DNA of 64,000 nucleotides from NCBI RefSeq assembly GCF_030816725.1, contig NZ_JAUSYG010000001.1:3968001-4032000 (forward strand). The letters are read 5' to 3'. Made by a program: the position numbers and the translations under genes. Below the pieces are notes generated by a model that ran no database searches, had not been told where the DNA came from, and saw only the letters and a program-made list of their open reading frames with translations. Below, piece by piece: positions 8,149-15,764 of this stretch (position 1 is the first letter of the stretch; each line of letters opens with the position of its first letter). The stretch comes from Pseudarthrobacter defluvii (GTDB lineage: Bacteria > Actinomycetota > Actinomycetes > Actinomycetales > Micrococcaceae).

Positions 8149-8619
8149 CTAACTGAAAGCAAGCCTTGAACCGAGAGTCTCCGCCAGCACGGACTTGGAG
8201 TGAGGGTTCGGTAGCCAGAGCAGCTTGTGTCTGGTGCCATCGGCCATTCCAACTCCCAAACGCGAGGCCGTGATGCCTTGTCTGAACTGGACCGTCACAA
8301 CTTCTTCAAGATTCAACACCAGGGTACGGCCTGGCTCAGCCGTTACCTCCTGCTCCCACTGCTCTGAGCTGACCTCAACTTCCGCCCCTGGGCCGGGCCG
8401 TGCGGTAGTGGTGGACCACACATGGGCCTCGTGCGCATTTGTCCCCGCCGCCCCGGATGCCGACGGGGCGCTGCCTCTTGTTCCGCCCCATCCTGCCGCG
8501 CGCCGAGTCAGTTCGGGCCTACCAATCCGTACTAGGTGCGACGGAGTTAGCCAGAGTTCGCCATGGCCCCAGTGAAGCCAGCCTGTGGTGCAAGAATCGG
8601 ACAACAAAAAGACCTTCAT
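8149..8619 (-). CDS. hypothetical protein
   Basis: 156 residues, not assigned to a family. It opens MKVFLLSDSCTTGWLHWGHG and has a Gly/Ser/Ala linker (GSAPSASGAAGTNAHEAHVW) in the middle. It ends in alternating strands (LVLNLEEVVTVQFRQGI, then HKLLWLPNPHSKSVLAE) that resemble a small PH-like barrel; that comparison is only visual. The start at 8619 follows AAAGG; a longer frame to 8778 exists but its extra residues are Cys/Trp/Arg-rich and unlikely. Bounded by repeat copies on both sides. Confidence 0.55.
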   Translation of the reverse strand: MKVFLLSDSCTTGWLHWGHGELWLTPSHLVRIGRPELTRRAAGWGGTRGSAPSASGAAGTNAHEAHVWSTTTARPGPGAEVEVSSEQWEQEVTAEPGRTLVLNLEEVVTVQFRQGITASRLGVGMADGTRHKLLWLPNPHSKSVLAETLGSRLAFS

Positions 8620-8832
8620 GCCTTTGCACCATTTCGACCAGCAGCAAACATGATTTCCCCCAATAGTGTTCGAGAGCGCCACCGTAACATCGGAGTCCTC
8701 GGATGGGCGCATCATTGACCGTCCATACGTCCGGAGATCGCGGGACCAGCATCTCACTGTGGTGAATAGCTTCACCAACGAGACCAGCGCTATGCGCCGC
8801 GCCCTGTCGCTTACAGAGCACCACTTAGAGGG

Positions 8833-8860
8833 CGTCCGTTGAAGGATCCTCTACCGGGCA
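8833..8860. repeat. palindromic repeat copy 7
   Basis: CGTCCGTTGAAGGATCCTCT then ACCGGGCA, with the full GGATCC centre. Between the 8149 gene and the stop of the membrane protein at 8893. Confidence 0.7.
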
Positions 8861-8892
8861 CTACCAAACACTGGCTTCGCCAAAGCAACTTT

Positions 8893-9312
8893 TCAACTTG
8901 CTCTTGCCTGCGATGATCGGGCTATCCGGCGCCCCTCTAGGAACGACAGGGACGCTGCTGTAACGCTCCAAAAGAAGCACATTGCCATTCCCGGCACGTT
9001 GCTGAGCTGAGCAAGGCCATAGGTCCAGTTCCACAGTCCGTAAACACCGCACAGCGTGACAACGAATAGAGCCGGGCGGCCCCCAGCCCAGTTCATTGGT
9101 CGTGAATAGATCTGCCAGGTTGCCCAGCCAACGAATGCCCCAACGGCCGCTCCGCAAGCTGCCACAAAAAGGAGTATCAGCGCAAGAAGTAGGTTGAGAC
9201 CCAAGTAATTCGACATGTAGACGCCTAAGAGCATCATGCTAAGAAGAGACGCAGCTGCAACTCCAGCGCCGGCAAGTGCTCCTCTTCGGACAGTCCCCGC
9301 CATAGCAACCAT
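8893..9312 (-). CDS. four-helix integral membrane protein
   Basis: 139 residues with four hydrophobic segments: LAGAGVAAASLLSMMLLGV, LGLNLLLALILLFVAACGAA, PALFVVTLCGVYGLWNWTY and MAMCFFWSVTAASLSFL. The second and third are joined by a loop rich in Trp/Arg/Pro (YSRPMNWAGGRP). No family recognised. ATG 9312 has GGGGGA at suitable spacing, better than the upstream in-frame start at 9324. Single-gene unit between repeats. Confidence 0.65.
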   Translation of the reverse strand: MVAMAGTVRRGALAGAGVAAASLLSMMLLGVYMSNYLGLNLLLALILLFVAACGAAVGAFVGWATWQIYSRPMNWAGGRPALFVVTLCGVYGLWNWTYGLAQLSNVPGMAMCFFWSVTAASLSFLEGRRIARSSQARAS

Positions 9313-9441
9313 GGCTTCCCCCAAAAAGCTCGTGGTTCAGATTCAAGCAAGAGCATATCGAGATAGATCGCGGACGCTGTGCCGCCTCTTGTTCTCGAGC
9401 TAATCAAGGCCGCTGGATTGTGGATCAAGGAGTGCGTTCGC

Positions 9442-9469
9442 CGTCCGGTAAAGGATCCTCTTCCGGACA
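9442..9469. repeat. palindromic repeat copy 8
   Basis: CGTCCGGTAAAGGATCCTCT then TCCGGACA; GTCCGG/CCGGAC arms around AGGATCCT give one of the best hairpins of the set. Confidence 0.75.
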
Positions 9470-9562
9470 TGCAGTGGCTGTGCAGACGACTGTGGACATT
9501 TTGTGCAAACGACTTCGGAAAATGACAGCGGCGTTCTGGCGACGCTATTTGTCGCATGAGTT

Positions 9563-9590
9563 CAGCCGTAAGGGGATCCTCAACCGCACG
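9563..9590. repeat. palindromic repeat copy 9 (diverged)
   Basis: CAGCCGTAAGGGGATCCTCA then ACCGCACG. The outer arms are degenerate but the AGGGGATCCT core is retained. Confidence 0.5.
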
Positions 9591-9776
9591 TTCGTGAGAA
9601 GCTGAGCAAATGATGTGGAGCACGCGGTCCTCCCCGTCTGTCCACACTGGCTCAAGCCGCTGTAACGGCGGCTCCGGGGGCAGCCTCACCAATCCGCTAC
9701 GGCCCGCACGGCGGTGGCCCGATGGCCTCGAAGTGATGGCGTAGGCCGTATCTTTCGGCCAAGAATGGAGTTACAG

Positions 9777-10673
9777 ATGTCTTCTTTCGGAACGGTGCGA
9801 GAGGACTGGAAACCCGGAACGCTGTCTTCTGCCCAGACCGATTACGAGGGTCTTCGCGTAGTGATTTTTGGCGGTACCGGCGGTCTCGGCCGGGCCATCA
9901 CCCAGTCCCTGCTGCGCAAAGGGGCCGAGGTCACCGTCGTGGGAAGGACGCTCAAGGACCCTCCTCACCCCAGGAGGTCATTTATCCCGGCAGACCTGTC
10001 GTCCTTGAACAGCTCCCGCCAGGTGGCCCGTAATTTGCCGGCCGAAACCTTCGACGCAGTCCTGCTCACCCACGGGATCTTTGCGGGACGGACCCGCGAA
10101 GTGACACCGGAAGGAGTAGAGAAAGATCTGGCCACGAGCGCTATGAGCCGGTGGGTCGTTGCCAAGGAACTGGCGCCACGGCTGGGCGGGGGAAGGCCTT
10201 CGCGTCGGCAAAAGCCGCGCCTTTTTGTCTGGGGGTTTCCCGGGGGCGAACGCGCGCTGGATCTCACAGATATTCAATCGAGCCGAAACTACCGCTGGCA
10301 GACAGCCCACGGCAACACCGTCGTGTTCAACGAGGCTCTGGTCCACCATGCTGCCGCTCGTTTTCCGGACATCAACGTGTTCGGTATGAATCCCGGCATC
10401 ATCAAGACCAACATCATGGCCGGTGCCCTCGGACAAGCGACCTTGAAACTACGAGCACAGCAAACCCTCGTAGGTGTGCTCTTCCAGAGCGCGGAGGCCT
10501 ACGCCGAAAAAGTTGTGCCCCTCCTGGTCCATCCCGCCTTGGAAGACAGATCGGGGACACTATTCAATCGGCACGCCCAACCAATAGACCCCAACCCCTG
10601 GCTGATTTCCGACGACCACCTTGACCACGTTGTCGCAGCGGCGGAGTCTCTCTCAGCCCGAATCCTTCGTTAG
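9777..10673 (+). CDS. SDR-like oxidoreductase with degenerate active site
   Basis: 298 residues, extended-loop short-chain dehydrogenase fold: VVIFGGTGGLGRAITQSLL is the nucleotide-binding motif, VVGRT follows strand 2, and FDAVLLTHGIF takes the place of the NNAG strand. The catalytic YxxxK position reads TAHGNTVVFNEAL, with neither Tyr nor Lys at the expected places, so catalysis by the usual mechanism is doubtful. The C-terminal part (NPGIIKTNIM) keeps the fold. ATG 9777 has GGAG six bases upstream. Retinol-dehydrogenase-like proteins are the nearest group by eye. Single gene, no partner. Confidence 0.75.
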   Translation: MSSFGTVREDWKPGTLSSAQTDYEGLRVVIFGGTGGLGRAITQSLLRKGAEVTVVGRTLKDPPHPRRSFIPADLSSLNSSRQVARNLPAETFDAVLLTHGIFAGRTREVTPEGVEKDLATSAMSRWVVAKELAPRLGGGRPSRRQKPRLFVWGFPGGERALDLTDIQSSRNYRWQTAHGNTVVFNEALVHHAAARFPDINVFGMNPGIIKTNIMAGALGQATLKLRAQQTLVGVLFQSAEAYAEKVVPLLVHPALEDRSGTLFNRHAQPIDPNPWLISDDHLDHVVAAAESLSARILR

Positions 10674-10682
10674 TGCACTTAT

Positions 10683-10800
10683 TCATTCGATGAGCGAGAC
10701 CAGGAAGACCTGCCACGGCAGCAGAGATTTCGCCGCAAGACTCAGCGCCAAATACGTCTTCTCGCCGAACGCGTAGTTGGCCCACGGGCCTATTTCCCCC
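10683..10800 (-). pseudogene. heliorhodopsin remnant (last transmembrane helix)
   Basis: The minus frame ending at TGA 10683-10685 reads GPWANYAFGEKTYLALSLAA, then KSLLPWQVFLVSLIE. This matches the C-terminal helix of heliorhodopsins: NY-x-x-GE-(K/R)-x-Y, then LSL-x-AKS with the retinal-binding lysine, then WQ-(I/V)-F. Upstream the frame becomes WRGHRSP and is lost, so only about 35 residues remain. A neighbouring minus frame (GGLFYLAYAYFPYLAGAPF, about 10800-10870) is also membrane-like and may be another piece. No start or complete gene. Confidence 0.6.
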
Positions 10801-11149
10801 GGTGAACGGTGCCCCCGCCAGATACGGGAAATAGGCGTAGGCCAGATAGAACAAGCCGCCGGAACACATCAGCAGCGCCGTGGGTGACGCACGGCCCGCC
10901 CGCCCCGGCCGCCAGCCCGGCGGCAGATGCCACGATGACGGCCGCAGTGATCAGGGAGGCAATGGTTGCCTGCCGAGCCTGCCTCTTATCGGAAGCTCTT
11001 TCTCCACGTCAAATACCTCGTTCGCCCGGTACCCGTCCCCGCCGGCACACAAGAAGGGTGGGCCAGCATCCTCGGCGTCAGAAGTTCCGAAAGTCCCACA
11101 GGCCCGGGTTCGTCGTGGCCGCCTAAGTGGGGTGCATGGCGCGGTCTCA
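10801..11149. other. intergenic region with membrane-protein debris
   Basis: No intact gene. On the minus strand, two short hydrophobic stretches in different frames (ATIASLITAAVIVASAAGLA near 10910-10970, and the 10800-10870 piece) suggest further decay of one or more membrane-protein genes. Confidence 0.35.
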
Positions 11150-11821
11150 CTATGCCGCTCCACGGTGGTCTTGCCGGTTGGCTCGTCGGAGTTCGTCGGC
11201 GAGCTGGCGCAGCGCCATTCGGCGTATGAAAAAGCTGAATGGGCCGATGAGTGCCCAGTAGCGGCGGAACCGGCGCAGGCTCGTCTCGTCCGTGATGGCG
11301 ACACGCGTCTTAATCGTCAGGATCGAGGAGCCGGTCCCGTAGGGATCGATCCTCAGGCCGGTGGCAATCTTGGCGTAGCCCGGCTGGCCGAAGCCGGTGA
11401 ACTGCCCGCGGGTGGCTGGTGCATCGGCGGAGGCAGCGCCCGATTTCCAGGGTCGACTCACCTGGCCCAGAACCATCTCGACGCCCGGGGTTTCGCCGAG
11501 CAGGACCCAGCCCAGACCGACCATTTCCTTGAGCCGGAACATGCCGCGGGATGCTGCGGGGACGGTCGTTCTCGCGCGTCCCCACAGGGTCCCTGCCGCA
11601 CGCTGCGGCAATGCCCGCAGGCCGAGCAAGGCCCGGGCCAGCGGGGCTTGGAAGAGGTCCATCTCGAGGGCCGCCTCGTAACATTCGGCAGGGGGTGCCC
11701 GGAAGATGTCGGCGTGCACGATGGAGAGGTCGTATGCCGGCATGAACTGGTCCAGGAGCAGCCGAGGTCCAGCCCCACCTCCAGCGCCCTCGCCGGGCGG
11801 CTGCGCCGATGTGGCGCTCAT
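11150..11821 (-). CDS. conserved hypothetical protein, possible START/SRPBCC-like fold
   Basis: 223 residues. After a Gly/Pro-rich start the chain reads LLLDQFMPAYDLSIVHADIF, PAECYEAALEMDLFQAPLAR and LRALP. It ends with strands GTGSSILTIKTRVAITDETS and a basic helix FRRYWALIGPFSFFIRRMAL. The opening phrase (DQFMPxYDLxxxHxxxxxAP) is common to actinobacterial proteins that pair with polyketide-cyclase-like neighbours, and an SRPBCC gene follows at 11912. No catalytic motif. Soluble by composition. Function not assigned. Confidence 0.65.
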   Translation of the reverse strand: MSATSAQPPGEGAGGGAGPRLLLDQFMPAYDLSIVHADIFRAPPAECYEAALEMDLFQAPLARALLGLRALPQRAAGTLWGRARTTVPAASRGMFRLKEMVGLGWVLLGETPGVEMVLGQVSRPWKSGAASADAPATRGQFTGFGQPGYAKIATGLRIDPYGTGSSILTIKTRVAITDETSLRRFRRYWALIGPFSFFIRRMALRQLADELRRANRQDHRGAA

Positions 11822-11911
11822 GAGGAGATCCCTTCGTCCACGCGTCCGGCGGCACGTTCCTCCGGAACCTTCGGAACCCCCGTCAAGGGGGTTATGGTGC
11901 GCTTGGGCGCG

Positions 11912-12355
11912 TCATGGCGCTTGGTGGGTTTCAAGGTGCGCCTTGAGGCTGGACCAGTTCCGTTGCTCCTGCCTGCGTCCGATTAGGGCGAAGAATGGGG
12001 CCGCGAGCCTCAGCATTCCCTTGGGCCGGAGGTCCCAGGACCAGCTCATCAAGGTTCCGCTGGCGTCGGGGACGAAGGTGAGGGCTCCGTCGATGTCTGC
12101 GCTGGTCATGCGGGTCATGGATCCGAGGCGCCTCGGCCGCACGTACTCGGTGACCTCCAGCTCGAATGGGGTGCTTCGCTTCCCCGATTCCATCACGACG
12201 TGCCATACGGTGCCGACGCGGATCGGGCCAGGGGTGGTCTTCTCGACGCTGTGCATCTGCGGGTTGTAGACGGGCTCGTTGCGCTCGTCTGCGACGAAGT
12301 CGAAGACCTGCTCGATCGGGCGTCGGATGAGGATTGAGCCAGTGATCGTTGTCAT
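11912..12355 (-). CDS. SRPBCC-family protein
   Basis: 147 residues with the START-like fold: MTTITGSILIRRPIEQVFDF opens with the strand-helix of the family, followed by VADERNEPVYNPQMHSVEKT and GTVWHVVMESGKR strands, ending in a long helix (WSSLKAHLETH). These proteins bind hydrophobic ligands in a cavity; there is no recognisable catalytic residue. GGAG six bases before ATG 12355 fixes the start; the open frame continues upstream but without coding character. Same orientation as 11150 and 12501. Confidence 0.85.
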   Translation of the reverse strand: MTTITGSILIRRPIEQVFDFVADERNEPVYNPQMHSVEKTTPGPIRVGTVWHVVMESGKRSTPFELEVTEYVRPRRLGSMTRMTSADIDGALTFVPDASGTLMSWSWDLRPKGMLRLAAPFFALIGRRQEQRNWSSLKAHLETHQAP

Positions 12356-12500
12356 GCCGTTCTCCGCGTTCTCGATTTCTCTGGGGCCGCCGGGTGAAGG
12401 AGCGGTCGGTGCTCGGTCCCCCTCGGGCGGCGTGCCGAGCCGGCCAGGATGATCTGCGCACCGTCGGGATACAAGGACCGGCTGGGTTGCACGGGATGAC

Positions 12501-13136
12501 CTAGGCGTCGGCGACGATCGGAGCCTTCCGGAGATATGTATCGCCGTGCAGCTGTTTGAGCATGAAGTCGGCCGCATTCGCACGCGAGAGGTAGTTCCCG
12601 GTAACGCCGTCTCCGAGGTAGCCTGCCACCACTTGGCCTGTCTTGCGTCCGTCGCGCAGGAGCGGCGGGCGCACTATGGTCCAGTCTCGGTCGGACTTAC
12701 GAATCTCCTGGGCGGTGGCGACAACGTCATCGTAGGCCGGGCGCATGAACAACCTGGCGAATCCGATGGCTGCCTTTGAGCGCAGCGGAGGCTTGTCTGC
12801 GGGGTCGGCGGCACTTGCCGTGGCGACCGCCACGATCCGGTGCACCCCGGCCTTCTGCATCGCGTTGAGAATGTTGTGGGTGCCGGCGGCAATAGGCTTG
12901 CCCTTTACGGGCACTCCCTGTCTTAGCAGGCTCACGACGCCGTCGGATCCCTCCACGGCGCGTTCGATTGCTCCCGCATCCGAGAGATCCCCTTCGACCA
13001 CCCTCAGCTTGTCATTGGTCAATTGAAGCCGGTCCGGGTGTCTGGAGTAGACGACGACGTCCGCGCCTTCGTCCAGGGCTTGCTGTACTAGCAACCGACC
13101 GGTCGCTCCAGTGGCACCGAAGACAGTGATTTGCAT
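12501..13136 (-). CDS. NAD(P)H-binding atypical SDR
   Basis: 211 residues, NmrA/atypical SDR fold. MQITVFGATGATGRLLVQQA gives the GATGATG nucleotide-binding loop; VVVYSRHPDRL, VEGDLSDAGAIERAVEGSDG and HRIVAVATASA follow in the usual order, and DWTIVRPPLL precedes the C-terminal substrate-binding part. Members reduce flavins or quinones, or act as redox sensors; no specific one can be named. The start is ATG 13136 with AAGGGG seven bases upstream. Likely first gene of a loose minus-strand group with 11912 and 11150. Confidence 0.85.
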   Translation of the reverse strand: MQITVFGATGATGRLLVQQALDEGADVVVYSRHPDRLQLTNDKLRVVEGDLSDAGAIERAVEGSDGVVSLLRQGVPVKGKPIAAGTHNILNAMQKAGVHRIVAVATASAADPADKPPLRSKAAIGFARLFMRPAYDDVVATAQEIRKSDRDWTIVRPPLLRDGRKTGQVVAGYLGDGVTGNYLSRANAADFMLKQLHGDTYLRKAPIVADA

Positions 13137-13438
13137 GGCATTACCCCTTACGCTCCGACGTGCGCCTCGCAGAGGACGTCGGTCCTGTTTCAGTCTGGCG
13201 GATGCCTCTGGCATTCAGAAGTGTCGAAAGTCCCCGCGGAAGGAGTCCTTGCACCGGTGAGATCAAGCTCGCGGAGCCGAGTAGACGGGTTGGCGCCGGG
13301 CCTGCGCGGGGGAATCCGACGATCGCCAACGCAACGACTGAGGGAAGCCGCCCTGTCCGGTAAGGATCCTTCACCGGACGCTGCCGGATTCTGCCTAAAC
13401 CACGCCCACTATGCTGCAACGCCGGTTAGTCTGCGTGT
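13137..13438. other. intergenic region with one palindromic repeat
   Basis: No supported gene. Contains repeat copy 10 and the upstream part of the duplicated small-protein unit; the sequence just before ATG 13439 resembles that before ATG 7565 (GCxGxxTAGxCTGCG-TAT). Confidence 0.5.
13354..13380. repeat. palindromic repeat copy 10
   Basis: TGTCCGGTAAGGATCCTTCA then CCGGACG; GTCCGGT/ACCGGAC and AAGG/CCTT pair with a single bulged C, close to the consensus. Confidence 0.75.
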
Positions 13439-13569
13439 ATGAAGCCTCGCGGAACTCTATCGCTGCTCTAGTGCTGGTGATTATCGTGGTTGCAGTAATT
13501 GTGGCTTGGGCAAGTTTCGGTGACCGCCCAGGCCCCATGACCTCTACGGCGGTCAGCAGCGCCCGATAA
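13439..13569 (+). pseudogene. 43-residue membrane protein, copy 2, frameshifted
   Basis: Duplicate of the gene at 7565-7696. ATG AAG CCT CGC GGA ACT matches codons 1-6, then one base is missing relative to copy 1 and the frame meets TAG after ten codons. Restoring the base gives the same helix and tail (IVVAVIVAWASFGDRPGP) and a TAA at 13567-13569. As in copy 1, the stop lies inside a palindromic repeat. The stretch TTGTGGCTTGGGCAAGTTTC is identical in both copies. Confidence 0.75.
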
Positions 13570-13587
13570 CCGATCCTTCACCGGGCA
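13561..13587. repeat. palindromic repeat copy 11
   Basis: GCCCGATAACCGATCCTTCA then CCGGGCA. Same placement as copy 5: it carries the stop of the small-protein unit and lies three bases from the stop of a minus-strand gene. Confidence 0.7.
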
Positions 13588-13589
13588 TT

Positions 13590-13862
13590 TCAGCGCCCGT
13601 CAAGCAACATTGATCTAAGTTCTCCTGCACGGGAAGCCATGGCACGACGCTGGCCTTGGGTGAACCTTCTCACCTGGAGGTCGATGACGGCCCGGCTGCT
13701 CACGGATCCGATGCCCAACAGCTCACCCACGCGACGGATTGCTTCATCCACGTTCTCTGAATCGTCAACTACCTGGAACACCTCATCGCGCCGATCCATT
13801 GCCCCCAAAAGAGCCTCAAGTGTTGCTAGTTCGTCCCTCGTATGCCGCTCATCCTCATCCAT
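13590..13862 (-). CDS. mini-protein homologous to the GyrA C-gate region
   Basis: 90 residues. From residue ~10 the chain LEALLGAMDRRDEVFQVVDD, SENVDEAIRRVGELLGI, then SRAVIDLQVRRFTQGQR aligns by eye with the segment of actinobacterial GyrA/ParC (LxxALDxxDEVIxLIRxSExVDxAxxxLxxLLxIxxxQAxAILDMQLRRL). That segment forms the exit-gate dimer contact beside the coiled-coil tower. No winged helix, catalytic Tyr or beta-pinwheel is present. ATG 13862 is chosen because upstream residues have no similarity. It is divergent from the WYL regulator at 13974. Role unknown; it might bind gyrase or simply dimerise. Confidence 0.7.
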   Translation of the reverse strand: MDEDERHTRDELATLEALLGAMDRRDEVFQVVDDSENVDEAIRRVGELLGIGSVSSRAVIDLQVRRFTQGQRRAMASRAGELRSMLLDGR

Positions 13863-13973
13863 GCCGTGATTCTTGCATGCCAGAAAGGCTCGGAGGATTT
13901 TTCGTCCAGTTTGAGGATCGTCTTCCGGACGCTGTAACCGGAGGTTCGGCATCCTGGGAATTAGGATCGAGAC

Positions 13974-14714
13974 GTGACGCGAACAGACCGGCTCTATGCA
14001 CTCGTTGAGGAACTGCGAGCTGTGGCACCGCGCCCAAGGAGTGCCCGTTGGCTTGCCGAGAAATTTGATGTCAGCGCCCGCACCATCGAGCGGGACTTGT
14101 CGGCGCTGCAACAGAGTGGTGTCCCTATTTGGGCAGAACCTGGCCGTTCCGGAGGCTACTGTCTAGATCAGGCGCACACCCTGGCGCCTCTCGGGTTCAC
14201 CGTCGACGAAGCTCTCGCGGTGACGATCGCGCTCGGGATGCTGGCGACGTCTCCGTTCGGGGACGCGGCGAGTTCCGCGCTGCGGAAGGTCGCTGCCGTC
14301 ATGGAAGATCGAAGTCTTAGAGAGACTGCGGGACTCGCGACGCGTATCCATCTCCTCGACGAGGATCGCACGGCAGTAGTGCCCGACGAATTCGCGAAAG
14401 CGCTCCGCTCCGGGCAGGTGCTTCGCATCGCCTACGCCGACCGGAACACCATCATGACCTCACGAGACGTCGAACCTATGGCCTACGTCGGCAAGGGCCG
14501 CAACTGGTACCTAATTGCCTGGTGCCGCCTCCGAAACGGCGTTCGCGCGTTCCGTGGCGATCGCATCACGACGGCTGAACCGACCGGAGAAAAACCTCCA
14601 AGGCGGCCACTGCATCCAGAGGACCTCGGCATCGTCCACGGGGTTCTCCACGCGATCAGCCCGGGCGGAGAAGTCGCTAAACACCGACACTACGGTGTCG
14701 GGACGTCAATTTAA
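13974..14714 (+). CDS. HTH-WYL transcriptional regulator (YafY/DeoR type)
   Basis: 246 residues. N-terminal winged helix: TDRLYALVEELRAVAPRPRS then SARWLAEKFDVSARTIERDL, with the SxRTIxRDLxxLxxxGVPI signature. The C-terminal WYL domain is at about 130-205 (LRIAYADR ... VEPMAYVGKGRNWYLIAWCR, then VRAFRGDRI). WYL domains bind nucleic acid or nucleotide-like ligands in characterised relatives. The start is GTG 13974. It may control the glyoxalase-fold gene 43 bp downstream or the GyrA-like gene opposite. Confidence 0.9.
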   Translation: MTRTDRLYALVEELRAVAPRPRSARWLAEKFDVSARTIERDLSALQQSGVPIWAEPGRSGGYCLDQAHTLAPLGFTVDEALAVTIALGMLATSPFGDAASSALRKVAAVMEDRSLRETAGLATRIHLLDEDRTAVVPDEFAKALRSGQVLRIAYADRNTIMTSRDVEPMAYVGKGRNWYLIAWCRLRNGVRAFRGDRITTAEPTGEKPPRRPLHPEDLGIVHGVLHAISPGGEVAKHRHYGVGTSI

Positions 14715-14757
14715 ACTGGCCGGATCGAGGCAAATGGCCCGACAGACTGGAGCAACC

Positions 14758-15132
14758 ATGGACTTCGCATCAATCCGCATCATCACCCACGACGTAGAGC
14801 GGCTCGCCCGTTTCTACGAGACAGTCACGGGCACGACCGCCGCGAGGCCAGCACCCGTGTTCGCAGAGATCCGTACCGGGACGGCAGTCATCGCGATCGG
14901 GAGCACAGCGACCGTGACGATGCTTGGCGACCACGCTCCTAGGCCCGGCAGCAACGACAGTCTCATCATCGAGTTCCTCGTGACGGACGTTGACGCTGAT
15001 TTTGCTCGACTCCGTCCTGCCCTCGAGGACATCGTGCTCGAACCGACCACCATGCCGTGGGGAAACCGGTCGACGCTGTTCCGCGATCCTGATGGAAACC
15101 TCGTCAACCTGTTTTCGCGTCCGGCCAACTGA
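14758..15132 (+). CDS. VOC (glyoxalase/bleomycin-resistance) family protein
   Basis: 124 residues with two beta-alpha-beta-beta-beta modules: MDFASIRIITHDVERLARFY is the first, and LIIEFLVTDVDADFARLRPA with FRDPDGNLVNLFSRP the second. The C-terminal RDPDGNLVNLF phrase is the family hallmark; potential metal ligands are His12 and the Glu/Asp residues of the second module, but the set is incomplete. GGAG five bases before ATG 14758. Typically follows WYL or YafY regulators as their target, as here. Confidence 0.9.
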   Translation: MDFASIRIITHDVERLARFYETVTGTTAARPAPVFAEIRTGTAVIAIGSTATVTMLGDHAPRPGSNDSLIIEFLVTDVDADFARLRPALEDIVLEPTTMPWGNRSTLFRDPDGNLVNLFSRPAN

Positions 15133-15187
15133 TCCCTATCACCTCTTCGACCTCTGCAGATCGAGTCTGCTGCGAAATCACAACGCC

Positions 15188-15215
15188 TGCCCGGTAGAGG
15201 ATCGGCATTACGTAC
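15188..15215. repeat. palindromic repeat copy 12
   Basis: TGCCCGGTAGAGGATCGGCA then TTACGTAC. Between the VOC gene stop and the kinase start. Confidence 0.65.
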
Positions 15216-15242
15216 ATCTTGGCGCCGGATACGCTGGCTCTC

Positions 15243-15719
15243 ATGCCTCGAATTCTGATTACCGGCATGTCAGGGTCGGGAAAGACGACTGTGTTGCAGG
15301 AGTTGTCCAGACGGGGCTACCGAACCATCGACACCGACTATGACGGCTGGGTGCTTCCTGACGGAACCTGGGATGAACCGCGCATGTCAACACTGCTCGC
15401 GTCTCATTCCTCCCTAGTTGACTCGGGGACTGTTGAGAATCAAGGTCGCTTCTATGACCGCTTCTCCGCCGTCGTTCTCCTGAGCGCGCCGGTAGAAGTC
15501 CTCATCGAGCGAGTCTCGGTTCGTACGAACAATACCTACGGCAGCTCAGAGGCCGATCAGTCCGCGATCCGCAAATACGTCCTCGACGTCGAACCGCTGC
15601 TTCGCAACGGGGCGACCCTCGAACTCGATGGCCGACGACTTGTCCCGGAACTGGCGGATTGGGTTGAGCGTCTTATCACGGAGTCCGATCAGGTTTCCCG
15701 CCCGGAAGGGGATCCCTAA
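15243..15719 (+). CDS. P-loop nucleotide/small-molecule kinase
   Basis: 158 residues of the AAA_18/adenylate-kinase-like group: MPRILITGMSGSGKTTVLQE contains the Walker A loop (GMSGSGKTT), RGYRTIDTDYDGW supplies the DxD-type base region, and VVLLSAPVEVLIERV followed by an Arg-rich lid (RTNNTYG) is typical of shikimate- and nucleoside-kinase relatives. Substrate unknown. ATG 15243 is chosen at the P-loop strand. The last codons and TAA stop are made from the palindromic repeat that follows. Confidence 0.85.
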   Translation: MPRILITGMSGSGKTTVLQELSRRGYRTIDTDYDGWVLPDGTWDEPRMSTLLASHSSLVDSGTVENQGRFYDRFSAVVLLSAPVEVLIERVSVRTNNTYGSSEADQSAIRKYVLDVEPLLRNGATLELDGRRLVPELADWVERLITESDQVSRPEGDP

Positions 15720-15726
15720 AGGGGCA
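15699..15726. repeat. palindromic repeat copy 13
   Basis: CGCCCGGAAGGGGATCCCTA then AAGGGGCA. Overlaps the end of the kinase gene and supplies its final GDP residues and stop. Confidence 0.65.
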
Positions 15727-15764
15727 CTCTAAGTCCCATCTGGGCTCGTCAGTATGCTCTAGGC

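Larger units (their letters stand above)
9325..9776. other. intergenic region with two palindromic repeats
   Basis: About 450 bp with no supported gene; a minus-strand open frame across it has no plausible protein composition. Holds repeat copies 8 and 9. Confidence 0.45.

Noticed and set aside
9234..9692. Minus-strand open frame of 152 codons
   Set aside because: Crosses two repeat copies and overlaps a better-supported membrane protein gene; composition is non-natural.
11331..11360. GTCCCGTAGGGATCGATCC resembling the palindromic repeat
   Set aside because: It lies inside a conserved coding frame (LRIDPYGTGS) and lacks the paired outer arms.
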